From the NCBI RefSeq assembly GCF_000186865.1, contig NW_008705573.1:1134855-1198854 (forward strand): DNA of 64,000 bases, in the 5' to 3' direction. A program made the translations under genes and the position numbers. The notes beneath the pieces are model-generated. The model saw nothing but the letters and a program-made list of their open reading frames with translations, ran no database searches and had not been told where the DNA came from. This DNA comes from Aureococcus anophagefferens (Eukaryota; Sar; Pelagophyceae; Pelagomonadales; Pelagomonadaceae). Positions within the stretch are counted from its first letter, which is position 1. Each line of letters begins with the position of its first letter. This document shows, piece by piece, positions 9,082 to 18,215 of this stretch.

Positions 9082-10365
9082 ATGGTCGCCTGGCCGAGTC
9101 GCGAGGAGCTCAACTGCTGGATTACGCTCCAGCTGGCCATCAGCGGCTCCGGCGTCCTGCCGCTGCCGCACTGCTTCGCCGCCGTGGGCGTGCCGCTGGG
9201 CGTCGCCTGCTGCGTCGCCGTCGCGCTGCTCAACGACGCGACGACGCAGTGGCTGCTGGCGGCGGCGGCGCCGCTGCGCCTCGGCGAGCGCGTCGCGCGC
9301 AGCTACAGCGACCTCGCGGCGCGCGCCAACTTCTCCGCGCGGACCAAACTCGCGGTCGAAGCGTCGAGCGCTATCCTCCTCTTCGGGTCGCTCGCGGCCT
9401 GCCTCGCGGCCGTCGGCGAGAACGCGGCGCGCGCCGTGCACACGGCGTCGGGCTGGCGCGCGGCGGCGGAGGCGCGGGTTTTAGCGCCGGCGGCCGCGGG
9501 CCTCGGCGCGGCCGCGGCCGGCCTCCGCGCCTTCGACGACATGGCCTGGACCTCGGGGCTGGGGCTCCTGTTCCTCGCGGCGCTGCTCCTCGCCGTCGTC
9601 GGCGCCTGCGCCGCGACGCTCGGCGACGGCGGCGCGCCGCCGCTCGCGCCCGAGTCGTGGGCGGAGCTGCCGTCCGCGGTCTCGACGCTCGGCTACTCGC
9701 TCTACGTCGGCCCCATCGCGCTGTCCATGGTCGACGACCGGCCCGGGCGCCTGGGCGTCGTCGCGCGGGCGACGCACGCCTGCTTCCTCACGACGACGTT
9801 GATCTACGTCGTCCTCGGCGTCGCCGGCGCGTCGTGGCTCGGGCGGGCCACGCCCTCGGACGTGTCGACGGCGTTCTCGCCGGGCGTCCGCGGCGGCGCC
9901 TGGGCCGCGAATTTCGTGCCCGGCGGCACCGTGCTCTACCTCGCGCTCGCGACGGCGCCCATGCTGAACCCCCTGCGCGATTCCGTCGCCGCGCTCGCGG
10001 GACGGGAGGTCACGGACGGCGCGGTCACGGCGGCGGTGCTGGCGCTCGTGGTCCTGAGCGTCGTCCTGGCGTCGACGCTCGAGTCGCTGCTCATCTTCTC
10101 GCTCTCGGGGGCGACGGGCGTCTGCGTGACCTGCTACGTCGTCCCCGTCGCGTGCCTCTGGTCCATCCCGCGCGACCGCGACCCGAGGGACTACGTCGGG
10201 TACCGGCGGTCGAAGGCGGCCTTCCTCCGCGACGTTGTGGGGCCGGGCCTGGCCCTGTTCTTCGGCGTGAGCTTCTCCGCGCTCACCGTCGTCCTCGCGG
10301 TCCTGCAGACCGCCGAGTCGGTCGTCGTCGCCGGCGAGGCGTCCCTGGGACCCGAGGAGGGCTAA
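9082..10365 (+). CDS. Amino-acid/auxin permease family transporter (SLC38/AAAP-like)
   Basis: A 427-residue polytopic membrane protein of about 10-11 hydrophobic segments. The ATG at 9082 (M-V-A-W-P-S-R-E-E-L) is chosen because the frame upstream has only a GTG and encodes a duplicated 21-base stretch. Early on it reads L-Q-L-A-I-S-G-S-G-V-L-P-L-P-H-C-F-A-A-V-G, close to the AAAP hallmark G-x-G-x-L-x-L-P in helix 1. A later segment has L-G-Y-S-L-Y-V-G-P-I-A-L-S-M and L-Y-L-A-L-A-T-A-P-M-L-N-P-L-R-D, typical of helices 5-8. Likely proton- or sodium-coupled amino-acid transport; substrate and membrane are unknown. It is divergent from the GH28 gene with about 200 bp between starts. Confidence 0.8.
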   Translation: MVAWPSREELNCWITLQLAISGSGVLPLPHCFAAVGVPLGVACCVAVALLNDATTQWLLAAAAPLRLGERVARSYSDLAARANFSARTKLAVEASSAILLFGSLAACLAAVGENAARAVHTASGWRAAAEARVLAPAAAGLGAAAAGLRAFDDMAWTSGLGLLFLAALLLAVVGACAATLGDGGAPPLAPESWAELPSAVSTLGYSLYVGPIALSMVDDRPGRLGVVARATHACFLTTTLIYVVLGVAGASWLGRATPSDVSTAFSPGVRGGAWAANFVPGGTVLYLALATAPMLNPLRDSVAALAGREVTDGAVTAAVLALVVLSVVLASTLESLLIFSLSGATGVCVTCYVVPVACLWSIPRDRDPRDYVGYRRSKAAFLRDVVGPGLALFFGVSFSALTVVLAVLQTAESVVVAGEASLGPEEG

Positions 10366-10578
10366 ACATCGCGCGTTACCTCGCGGCGGCGCTCGGGCGC
10401 CAGCGGGCGTCGTCGGCCGCGGGCGCGAGGACGAAGAGCCAGCGCGGGAAGTAGAAGCTCTTGGGCCGGCGGCCGAAGAACTGGATGATGGAATTGATCA
10501 AGGTTACCTTAGCTAGCGTCGGTGCTTGAAGCGTCTTTCTTGCGAGCCGGCTTGGTTACTTTCGTACTCATAACTGAC

Positions 10579-12261
10579 TCAGCCCCCGGGCCGCCACATG
10601 GCCGCGCGCGCCGCGGCGACGAGGTCCGCCGGCCGCGGGAGCTTCGTCGCCGTGCCCGCGTCGTAGGCGTTCGCCGCGACGGCCGCGGCGACGCGCGCGG
10701 AGACGTCGCGGATGTCGGCGAGGGGCGGGTAGACGCAGCCCTGGGCGAGGCGGTCGTCGGCGACGGACGCCGCGAGGGCCGTCGCGGCGGCGTACATGTC
10801 CTCGTCCGTGACGCGCGTCGCGCCCGCGAGGACCGCGCCGAGGCCGATGCCCGGGAAGCAGTAGGCGTTGTTGCCCTGGCCCGGCACGCGGACCGAGCCG
10901 TCGGGCATGGTCACCGCGTCGAAGGGCGACCCCGACGCGAAGACGGCGCGCGGCGCGGCCGCGTAGCACTCCGCGGCCGTGCACTCGGCCTTCGAGGTCG
11001 GGTTCGACAGCGCGAAGATGACGGGCTGGTCGTTGAGTCGCTGCATGGCCTCGAGGACCGCCGCGTCGAACGCGCCGGGGACCGCGGCGACGCCGATCAA
11101 GGCCGTCGGCTTCGCGAGCTCCACGGCGTCGAGGAGCGTCGCCGCGCCGCCGACGTCGCGCGCGTAGGGGGCCTTGTGGACCGCCAGGTCGCCGCGGGCG
11201 CTCGTCACGAGGCCCTGGCTGTCCACGAGGAAGACGCGCTTCCGCGCGTCGTCGAGCGCCTCGCCCGTTTCGCGCGCGACGGCCTCGGACACGAGATTCG
11301 CGATGCCGACGCCCGCTTCCCCGGCGCCGAAGAACAGGAACGTCTGGTCCGCCAGAGTCCCGCCGGTGATGCGCAGCGAGCTCAAAAGCCCGGCCAAGAC
11401 GACGGCCGCGGTCCCCTGGATGTCGTCGTTGAAGCAGCAGCACTCGCTTCGGTACTCCTCGAGCAGACGGAACGCGTTCGCGTTCCCAAAGTCCTCGAAC
11501 TGGATCAACACGTTCGCGCCGTAGAGCTCCTTCGCCGCGTCGACGAGCTCGCGGACGAGCGCGTCGTAGTTGGCCGACCGGTCGCGCGGCCGGCGCGCGC
11601 CGACGTACGACGGCGACTCGCGGAGCTCTTCGTTGTCCGTGCCGACGTCGAGCGCGACGGGCAGGCAGCGCGCCGGGTCGATGCCCGCGCAGCAGGAGTA
11701 CAACGCCAACTTCCCGACGGGGATGCCCATGCCGTGCGCGCCCAGGTCGCCGAGGCCTAAAATCCGCTCGCCGTCCGTCACCACCACGACGTCGACCGCG
11801 TCGCGCGCGGCGTTCTCGAGCGCGGCGCGCACGCCGCCGAGGTCGTCCAGGGTCACGTAGACGCCGCGCGGGCCTGCGTGGTGCAGCTCGCCCCAGCGCT
11901 GGCACGCCTCGCCGACCGTCGGCGTGTAGACGATGGGCATGACCTCAGCGGTGTGTTCCAGCAGAATCGCCTGGTAGAGCGTCTCGTCGCTGTCCTGGAC
12001 GTGCTGCAGGAACTGGTACTTGTCGATGGCGTGGGCGTGGCGCCGGAGCGCGGCCATGGCGTGCTCGACGCGCAGCGCCAGCGGGATCTCGCCGTGGGGC
12101 AGCAGGCCGCGCAGGTGCGCCGGGCGCGGCACCGGCGTCGACGTGCCGCGGTTGAGCCACGGCGTCTTGAGCTCCTGGAAGCCATTGCGAGTTTCGCCAG
12201 CTGCGAGCAGCAATAGCCATGCAGCTGCGGCGAGCGCGCGCCTCGCTGGTGGCGCCTTCAT
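10579..12261 (-). CDS. Malic enzyme (NAD(P)-dependent)
   Basis: A 560-residue intronless enzyme that oxidatively decarboxylates malate to pyruvate. I start it at M-K-A-P-P-A-R-R-A-L because an N-terminal hydrophobic segment (A-A-A-A-W-L-L-L-L-A-A) follows. Family landmarks are D-S-D-E-T-L-Y-Q-A, the catalytic Tyr in V-Y-T-P-T-V-G-E-A-C, I-L-G-L-G-D-L-G-A-H-G-M-G-I-P-V-G-K-L, the metal site F-E-D-F-G-N, F-N-D-D-I-Q-G-T-A-A-V, and the dinucleotide fold F-F-G-A-G-E-A-G-V-G-I-A. Length matches animal/plant malic enzymes. The leader could send it to an organelle (mitochondrion or plastid) but lacks a clear A-S-A-F motif. It is divergent from the NUDIX gene; about 170 bp separate the starts. Confidence 0.93.
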   Translation of the reverse strand: MKAPPARRALAAAAWLLLLAAGETRNGFQELKTPWLNRGTSTPVPRPAHLRGLLPHGEIPLALRVEHAMAALRRHAHAIDKYQFLQHVQDSDETLYQAILLEHTAEVMPIVYTPTVGEACQRWGELHHAGPRGVYVTLDDLGGVRAALENAARDAVDVVVVTDGERILGLGDLGAHGMGIPVGKLALYSCCAGIDPARCLPVALDVGTDNEELRESPSYVGARRPRDRSANYDALVRELVDAAKELYGANVLIQFEDFGNANAFRLLEEYRSECCCFNDDIQGTAAVVLAGLLSSLRITGGTLADQTFLFFGAGEAGVGIANLVSEAVARETGEALDDARKRVFLVDSQGLVTSARGDLAVHKAPYARDVGGAATLLDAVELAKPTALIGVAAVPGAFDAAVLEAMQRLNDQPVIFALSNPTSKAECTAAECYAAAPRAVFASGSPFDAVTMPDGSVRVPGQGNNAYCFPGIGLGAVLAGATRVTDEDMYAAATALAASVADDRLAQGCVYPPLADIRDVSARVAAAVAANAYDAGTATKLPRPADLVAAARAAMWRPGG

Positions 12262-12428
12262 CGCAAAATCGGATGCAATAAATCGAGTGGCAATTTGAGT
12301 GCAAGTTGGCCAGGTTGCAGTGGCTGGCGCGCGGCTAGGCCGGCCTGCCGCCGTCATCGCGCGCACGAATCATCCGTCGCAGCGCGCGAACGCGTCGCAT
12401 CGCCATCGCTGCGCCAAAAAACGCAGCG

Positions 12429-13007
12429 ATGTGGCGCTCTGCCGCTTGCCTGCTTCTGTGCTGCACCAGCCACCATGCCCTGCGGTGCAGCGACGCGCGA
12501 CGAGCACCGCGCGGCGCGCCGGAGTCGTCGCGACGAGCAGCACCGCGCGCGCTGGCGGTGCGCGCGGGCGGCGCGCCGGAGTCGTCGAGCGTGCTACTCG
12601 TCGTCGCCGCGGCGCTCGTCGACGAGGCGCATCGAGTGCTCATGGCGACGCGCGCCGTCGACGGCCGGGACCTCTGGGAGTTCCCGGGAGGCAAGGTCGA
12701 CGCCGGCGAGACGCCTGAAGCGGCCCTGGCGCGCGAGCTCCGCGAGGAGCTCGACGTCGTCGTCGACGCGACGGCGTCGTTCGAGCCCGTGACGTTCGCG
12801 AGCCGATCGCTCGGCGCGCGGCACCTCCTCATGCCCCTCTTTCTCGTCGACGCCTGGACCGGAACGCCGCACGCGCTCGAGGGCCAGCGTTCCATCCGGT
12901 ATTTTGCCGCTGACGACCTCGACGCGCTCGACGCGGCGGACGTCGTCGCGGCGGACGTCGCCATGCTTCCCGTCGTCGCCGCGCGGCTACGGGCGCGCGT
13001 TACGTGA
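12429..13007 (+). CDS. NUDIX hydrolase, MutT/8-oxo-dGTP diphosphatase-like
   Basis: A 192-residue protein with a hydrophobic N-terminus (M-W-R-S-A-A-C-L-L-L-C-C) and an Arg/Ala-rich leader, suggesting import into an organelle. The NUDIX box reads G-K-V-D-A-G-E-T-P-E-A-A-L-A-R-E-L-R-E-E, so the metal-binding R-E-x2-E-E core is intact. The box's final Gly is replaced by Asp (E-E-L-D-V). The preceding W-E-F-P-G-G-K and the overall length match bacterial MutT, which hydrolyses oxidised dGTP. An imperfect repeat of GACGTCGTCGCGGCGGACGTCG straddles its 3' end (12945-13040). Confidence 0.85.
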   Translation: MWRSAACLLLCCTSHHALRCSDARRAPRGAPESSRRAAPRALAVRAGGAPESSSVLLVVAAALVDEAHRVLMATRAVDGRDLWEFPGGKVDAGETPEAALARELREELDVVVDATASFEPVTFASRSLGARHLLMPLFLVDAWTGTPHALEGQRSIRYFAADDLDALDAADVVAADVAMLPVVAARLRARVT

Positions 13008-13089
13008 TCTTAGACGTCCGGACGTCGTCGCGGCGGACGTCGTCCCGGGCGCGCGCCACGTAATCTTACACGCCCTATGTACACCCGCG

Positions 13090-13650
13090 CTACTTGGGCT
13101 TGGAGAGGACGAGCGCGGCGACGACGGCGCCCGCGAGGAACGCCACGGCGTGCGTCTCATCAATCTCGTCGGGGACGAAGCGCGCGAGGCCGGCGGGCAG
13201 GTACTTGCAGAGCGAGCGCCGCCAGTGCGGGCTTGCCGCGAGCAGGCGGTCGAGGTCGCCCTTGAGCTCGACGACGTCGTCGACCTCCTCGCGCGTGAGC
13301 ACGTCGTCGGCCGCGGTGACCTTCGACCGAGTCCGCGACGCGACCGAGTCCTTTGCGCCGCGCCGCGCCGCGGCGTCGGACTTGGCGGCGCCGCGGCGCA
13401 TGTCGGCGTCGCGTTGGCCGCGCTTCTTCCACCACTCGTCGATCAAGCTGGACGTGCTGCTCGCGTTCGAATCCGCGCGGGGGCGGCCCTGGTGGGCCTC
13501 GTAGGCCGCGTATTCTTCTTCGTCGGAGGAGGACTTGTCGCCCTTCTTGGGCGGAGAAACCGCGGAGAAGAGCCCGAAGCTTCCGGCCGGCGACTTGCGC
13601 CCGGCGGCGGCGACGTCGAGGGGATCGATGGGGTGAACTCGCGTGGACAT
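13090..13650 (-). CDS. Unknown tail-anchored acidic/basic protein
   Basis: A 186-residue protein with no recognised enzyme motif. The N-terminal half is low complexity (S-S-S-D-E-E-E-Y, Arg/Ala-rich). The middle has an amphipathic region with V-D-D-V-V-E-L-K-G-D-L-D-R-L-L. The C-terminus has one membrane helix (A-V-A-F-L-A-G-A-V-V-A-A-L-V-L-S) ending S-K-P-K. This topology suggests a tail-anchored protein with a cytosolic body. It lies convergent to the NUDIX gene and divergent from the sulfotransferase-like gene. Confidence 0.6.
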   Translation of the reverse strand: MSTRVHPIDPLDVAAAGRKSPAGSFGLFSAVSPPKKGDKSSSDEEEYAAYEAHQGRPRADSNASSTSSLIDEWWKKRGQRDADMRRGAAKSDAAARRGAKDSVASRTRSKVTAADDVLTREEVDDVVELKGDLDRLLAASPHWRRSLCKYLPAGLARFVPDEIDETHAVAFLAGAVVAALVLSKPK

Positions 13651-13810
13651 AAGCAGCTTCTACGAGTGCGTTTTGAGGCGTCGGGAGCGGTCGAGGCGGT
13701 CGGAACCGTTTGAGATCTGAGCCCTATCGGCGGCGTCGAGCCGTCGATTCAACGTCGTCTGCGCCATCTCACACCTTGACGTCGACTTGGACGATGGAGC
13801 CCTGAGTGAG

Positions 13811-14989
13811 ATGCTCAAACGCCTCGCGCTCGCCGCGTGCCTCTGGCGCAGCGCGCTGCCGGAAAACGCGGAGGACCGCTGCGCGCACGTCGCGTTCGAG
13901 GACGTCGCCTTCGCCGCCGAGTTCCTCCGGTCCGAGGGCGTCGACGCCACGCCCGCCGGCTGGCCGAGTGCGCGGCGGCGCGTGCTCAACTACGACGCCC
14001 GCGCCTGCCCGGACCCGGCGGCGCCCTACGTGGCGACGGGCTTCCGGGCGCGGGACCGGCCGCGCAAGGTCTTCGGCGTCGGCCTCAGCAAGACGGGCAC
14101 GACGTCGCTCCACAACGCCTTGCTGAGCGTCGGCTTCTCGAACAGCGACATGGCCGACGAGTTCTGGCCCGCCGTCGTCGACGCGGCGAGCGAGGCCGAC
14201 GTGTTGGAGTTCTGGGCCGGCGGCGAGGCGGCGCGCCGGGGCTCGGCGGTCGCCGCGCGGACGAAGCGGCTCTTCGCTCGCCATACCGGAGGCACGGACC
14301 TGCCGACCGCGGCCTTCGTCGACGAGCTCCTCGCGGCCCACCCCGACGCGTTGTTTGTGCTGACGACGCGGCGCCTGGACGACTGGGGGCGGTCGGCCTT
14401 CCAGCAGTTCTCGCGGCCCATCCGGGGGACGACGATCGGCCGGAATCGCGCGTCGGCCTTCGGCGCCGTGGCCTTCGACGCGCACCTCTACCGCAAGCGC
14501 TACCTCGAGCACTACGCCAAGGTCTTGCGGTTGATCCCCTGCTGCCAGCTTTTAGTGATGGACGTCATGCGCGGCGAGGGCTGGGAGCGGCTCGGGCCGT
14601 TCCTGCACCTCGACCCGAAGAGGGCGCCCGCGGGCGCGTTCCCGTGGATCAACCCGGGCATCTCCGGCGGGCCGGACCTGACGAAGCGGCGCGCCGCGGC
14701 GGACGTCCTTTTTGTGAAGGGCGACGAAGACGGCGACGGCTTCCTCGCCTTCGCGGAGCTCGAGGCGCTCCTTGCGACGCTGCCGCCGCCCGTGATGCCG
14801 CGCGTCGCCTACGACAACTGGACGACGCCCCTCATCGAGCGCCACTGGGAAAAAAGCTACGCGGGCCTCGCGACGACCCAGCGCGACGCCCGGGGCATGG
14901 ACCGGACCTCCTTCTTCAAGTTCTGCATGCGCCTGAACCTCGTCGGCGGCATCAACGTGGGCCGGGGGAAGAAGCGGCGGCCCGGCTAA
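13811..14989 (+). CDS. Sulfotransferase-family protein with an EF-hand
   Basis: A 392-residue protein beginning at ATG 13811 with a short hydrophobic leader (M-L-K-R-L-A-L-A-A-C-L). The P-loop region K-V-F-G-V-G-L-S-K-T-G-T-T-S-L-H-N-A-L resembles the PAPS-binding loop of the Sulfotransfer_4 group. A later segment F-V-L-T-T-R-R-L-D-D-W matches the 3'-phosphate-binding strand. Near residue 305 there is a single EF-hand loop, D-E-D-G-D-G-F-L-A-F-A-E, suggesting Ca2+ control. Substrate is unknown; secreted or Golgi location is inferred from the leader. Confidence 0.75.
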   Translation: MLKRLALAACLWRSALPENAEDRCAHVAFEDVAFAAEFLRSEGVDATPAGWPSARRRVLNYDARACPDPAAPYVATGFRARDRPRKVFGVGLSKTGTTSLHNALLSVGFSNSDMADEFWPAVVDAASEADVLEFWAGGEAARRGSAVAARTKRLFARHTGGTDLPTAAFVDELLAAHPDALFVLTTRRLDDWGRSAFQQFSRPIRGTTIGRNRASAFGAVAFDAHLYRKRYLEHYAKVLRLIPCCQLLVMDVMRGEGWERLGPFLHLDPKRAPAGAFPWINPGISGGPDLTKRRAAADVLFVKGDEDGDGFLAFAELEALLATLPPPVMPRVAYDNWTTPLIERHWEKSYAGLATTQRDARGMDRTSFFKFCMRLNLVGGINVGRGKKRRPG

Positions 14990-15017
14990 GAAAAAGCGAG
15001 TTTAAAAACGAAGGCGA

Positions 15018-18000
15018 CTACCAGTAGCAGAGCTCGACGCCGTCGTCGTCGTCCTCCGTGTTCGAGCAGACGCAGGCCGTGTTGACGAGCGGCGTCGCCG
15101 GGTCCGGGAACCACTTGCTCCAGCGCGAGTTCGCCCACTCGATCATGAGGTCGACCTGGGCCACGAAGTCCTCGGCCACGGTCGACGACATGAACATGTA
15201 GAGCGACCCGTTGATGACCTTGTAGTCCGACGTCGAGATGGGCGGCCCCAGGTTCGACGCGTTCCAGTAGAAGCCGTCGGACTCGTACTCGGTCGCGATG
15301 CCGTAGGAACAGAAACCGCCGTACATGGGCAGGTAGTCGACGGGGTTCGCCCGGAACGTGTCCCGGTTCGTCGCGTTGGCGAAATAATAGAGGAACCCGC
15401 CGAACTCCGCCTGGAACTCCGCGGAGCCCTCGGACACGGAGCCGCTGCCCGAGTCGGGGAAGTACGTCGTCACGTCCATGCCCCGGAGCGCGGGCTCCGT
15501 GAGCGTGCTGCAGTTGCAGCCCTCCGTGCAGGCCGTGCGGTGGAGCGCCTCGCCGGTTAGAGCGTCGAAGACGCGGTCGTCGTCGCTGAACGCCGGCGGC
15601 CGCGCCGGCGGCTGCCGGTCCGCGGGCCTTTCGACGTCGTCGTCGTCGCCGCCCAGCGCCTCCAGCGCCTGGGAGACGCGGTCGTGGACGGGGTCCCGGT
15701 ACTGGTAGGCGACCTCGGCGTCGCGGCCGGGGGCCGCGTTCCAGACCCACTGGTCCGCGCCCATCAAAGAGGCGTCGATGCCCGTCTCCGCGAGGCTCGA
15801 ATTCACGGTCACGTAGTTGAGGCAGTGGTCCCAGGCGAAGGAGTCGTAGACGTAGGGGATGTGGGCCGCGTAGGTCGGGTTCGCCGGGTTGAGCAGGTCG
15901 CGCCACGCGACGTTCGTGAGGCCCGACGAGTTCATCGCCGGCGCGCCGTCCAGCTCGTAGTCGAACCAGACGAGTTTGTAGCCCGCCTTCTGGCCCGGGC
16001 AGAGGGGCGTGTTCGCCGTCGCCTTGGACTGCCCGGGCCAGGTCATGTCGCTAAAATTGCCCGAGAGGGCCTTGCGCTGCCAGAGGCGCTCCACGGCGAC
16101 GTGCGTCGCGAAGAAGGCGACGTCGTAGGGCGAGTTCGACCCGAGCATGTCGCCCGTCAGCACGTCGACGCAGACGTCCTTGAGGATGTCGAGCTTCGCG
16201 GGCTCCGGCAACGACTCCAGGTAGTCCCGGGCGCTGCGCTCGTGGCGGTAGCCGTCGAGCGTGATCTGCAGGAACCGCTGCCACGTGTAGGTCGAGCTCA
16301 CGTTGTTCGCGCCCTCGTGCTGGAGCATGTGCTCGACCTCGACGCAGTGGCAGGAGCACTCGTCCTGGGCCATGCCGAGGCACTCGCCGCGCGCGGGGCA
16401 CGACTTGAGGCCGTCCATCCAGAGGTTTTTTTGCACGTCGCTGCTCTTCGACTTGATCTGCTCGACCCAGCCCGCGTTGTCGACGTGCTTCGACAGGTCG
16501 CCGAAGGTCTCGGAACAAGAACCAAAAGCGCCGCCCGTGAAGACGTGGACCGTGCCGTGGGGCGACACCTGGAGGTTGACGACGTAGTCCTCGAACGTGT
16601 CGTACAGCCGCTGCTGCGCGATGAACGACGTGCAGTCCGGGAACTGGGCGTTGTTCGCCGTGCCGCACATCTTGCGGCTGCGGACGAGGGTCGGCTCGGC
16701 GCGCATGTTCCAGGGGGACCGCAACAGGCCGAAGGAGTTGCCGAGGTGGCGCTCGGCCACGCCCGTGCGGTCTTCGGTGAAACCCGCGAGCTCGCCCTCG
16801 TCCACGCCCTCGTCCATGTCGAAGCGGAAGCCCGCGCGCCAGAGCTGCTCGCAGACCTCGACGTCCTGGCCGACGCAGGACGCGAAGCCGTGGGTTTTGA
16901 AGTGGCCCTTGAAGCCGCTCTCGTTGAGGAGCTTCGCGGAGATGACGGGCACCTCGGTGTAGGCCCAGGCGCCGTCGCGGATGACGCCCGTGTCCGGGTC
17001 CGCGCTCCCGAAGTAGTCCGCGCTCCAGATCGGCGACTCCCAGAGGTTCAGCAGGTCCTTGGACGTCGAGAGCCGGTCGCCCGTCGCGTCGTCGCGGTCC
17101 GTGTAGAGCCACCTGGGCAGCAAAAGGGTGATTCACCTTCGCTTCAACGTGAGTGTTCCGCGCGCGCGCGTTCCAGAAAAAGCATCCACGCTTCGAGACC
17201 GTTCCGAGAGATGATCGCTCGTCCAAAAATCAGCCGAAACGAGTGGAAAACGGCCGAGATCGGAGCCTTTGAAGCTGGGAATTTCGCTCTCTTGTGCTGC
17301 CCTGAGAGCCACTTGTCGATGGAGTAGTCCCAGTAGGGCAGCGACACTTCCGGGTCGATGGACTGGAGGGACTGCTCGAGCATGTTGCCCAGCGCCGCGT
17401 GGGCGTTGACGAAGGCGTAGCCCGTCTGGCCGTGGATGAAGTCGCACTGGTCGTTGCCCGCCAAGTCGTTGTGGATCAACGTCAGGTGGTCGATGTTCTT
17501 GAAGCGGTCCCCGTACAACGCCTGGCCCTCGACCGTGCTCAGCGACCAGACCTCCTTGGCCGCCATGAGGAACGCGAGGCGGTCCCGGTCCTTGAGGCCG
17601 CGGACCTCGCGCCGGACGTATTTCGCGTAAACCGTAAAACGGTGCGTCGTGGCGGTGCCGTCGACGGTGCCTTCCACGCTCAACGCGTGGACGCCCGTCT
17701 TCGTGTAGGTCACGGTGATCGACGGCCCGTCGACGCCGTCGTTCGGGTTCGCGTAGGGCCCCGCGGTCCACGCGTACGCCGCGCCCGCGACGGAGTTCTC
17801 GATCGTCAGCGACGTCGTCTTGTGGGGCTCGACGAGCAACGCGTCGTCGATGCCGTAGAGGAAGGGGTACTTGTCCGTCTCGCAGGGCCCGTACTCGTTA
17901 CTCACGGCGATTCGGATGTCCACGGGGTCCACCAGGGTTTGTGTGTGCGGCCTCGCGACCAGCGCCGCGAGCCGGGCGCGGCTCGGCCCGGCGACGCGCA

Positions 18001-18112
18001 GCCCGAGGAGCAGGGAGCCGCCCAGCGTCGCCACAAAAAGGCCGGCGACGCCGCGCCGCCGTCGCGTCGGCGCCGCCAGCGGCCCGGCGGGCGCCGTGGC
18101 CCCGTACACCAT
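15018..18112 (-). CDS. Tyrosinase-YHS fusion protein, interrupted by an introner
   Basis: Exon 1 is 18112-17313 and exon 2 is 17112-15018, giving 964 residues. After the start M-V-Y-G-A-T-A-P there is a basic stretch and a signal-anchor helix (V-A-G-L-F-V-A-T-L-G-G-S-L-L-L-G). Copper site A histidines lie in I-H-N-D-L-A-G-N, D-F-I-H-G and N-A-H-A-A-L. Copper site B lies in H-G-T-V-H-V-F and F-F-A-T-H-V-A-V-E-R-L-W. The region after about residue 790 is a YHS domain (Y-F, G-S-A-E-F-Q-A-E-F-G-G, F-R-A-N-P-V-D-Y-L-P-M-Y-G-G-F-C-S-Y-G). The fusion is unusual, and the paralogue at 31600-33867 lacks the YHS domain. The 200-base intron 17113-17312 is a family A introner with a GT donor. Confidence 0.87.
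17113..17304 (-). mobile_element. Introner A2 (in tyrosinase-YHS gene)
   Basis: A 192-bp family A element. The perfect 8-bp duplication GTGGCTCT lies at 17305-17312 and 17105-17112. The donor GT is the start of the first duplication; the acceptor is GCTGCCCAG ending at 17113. Terminal inverted repeats are CAGGGCAGCACAAG at one end and a matching CTTTTGCTGCCCAG at the other. Splicing restores D-K-W-L-Y-T-D-R, exactly what the intronless paralogue has. Confidence 0.95.
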
Positions 18113-18215
18113 CACGACGATCGTCCTTGGAAGCGAGGAGATACGGGCAGCTTCAGAGACGGAGAGGCAGTACAACATGGTCCGTGAAGGTGAAGCGAAG
18201 GTGAAGCGCGACGCG

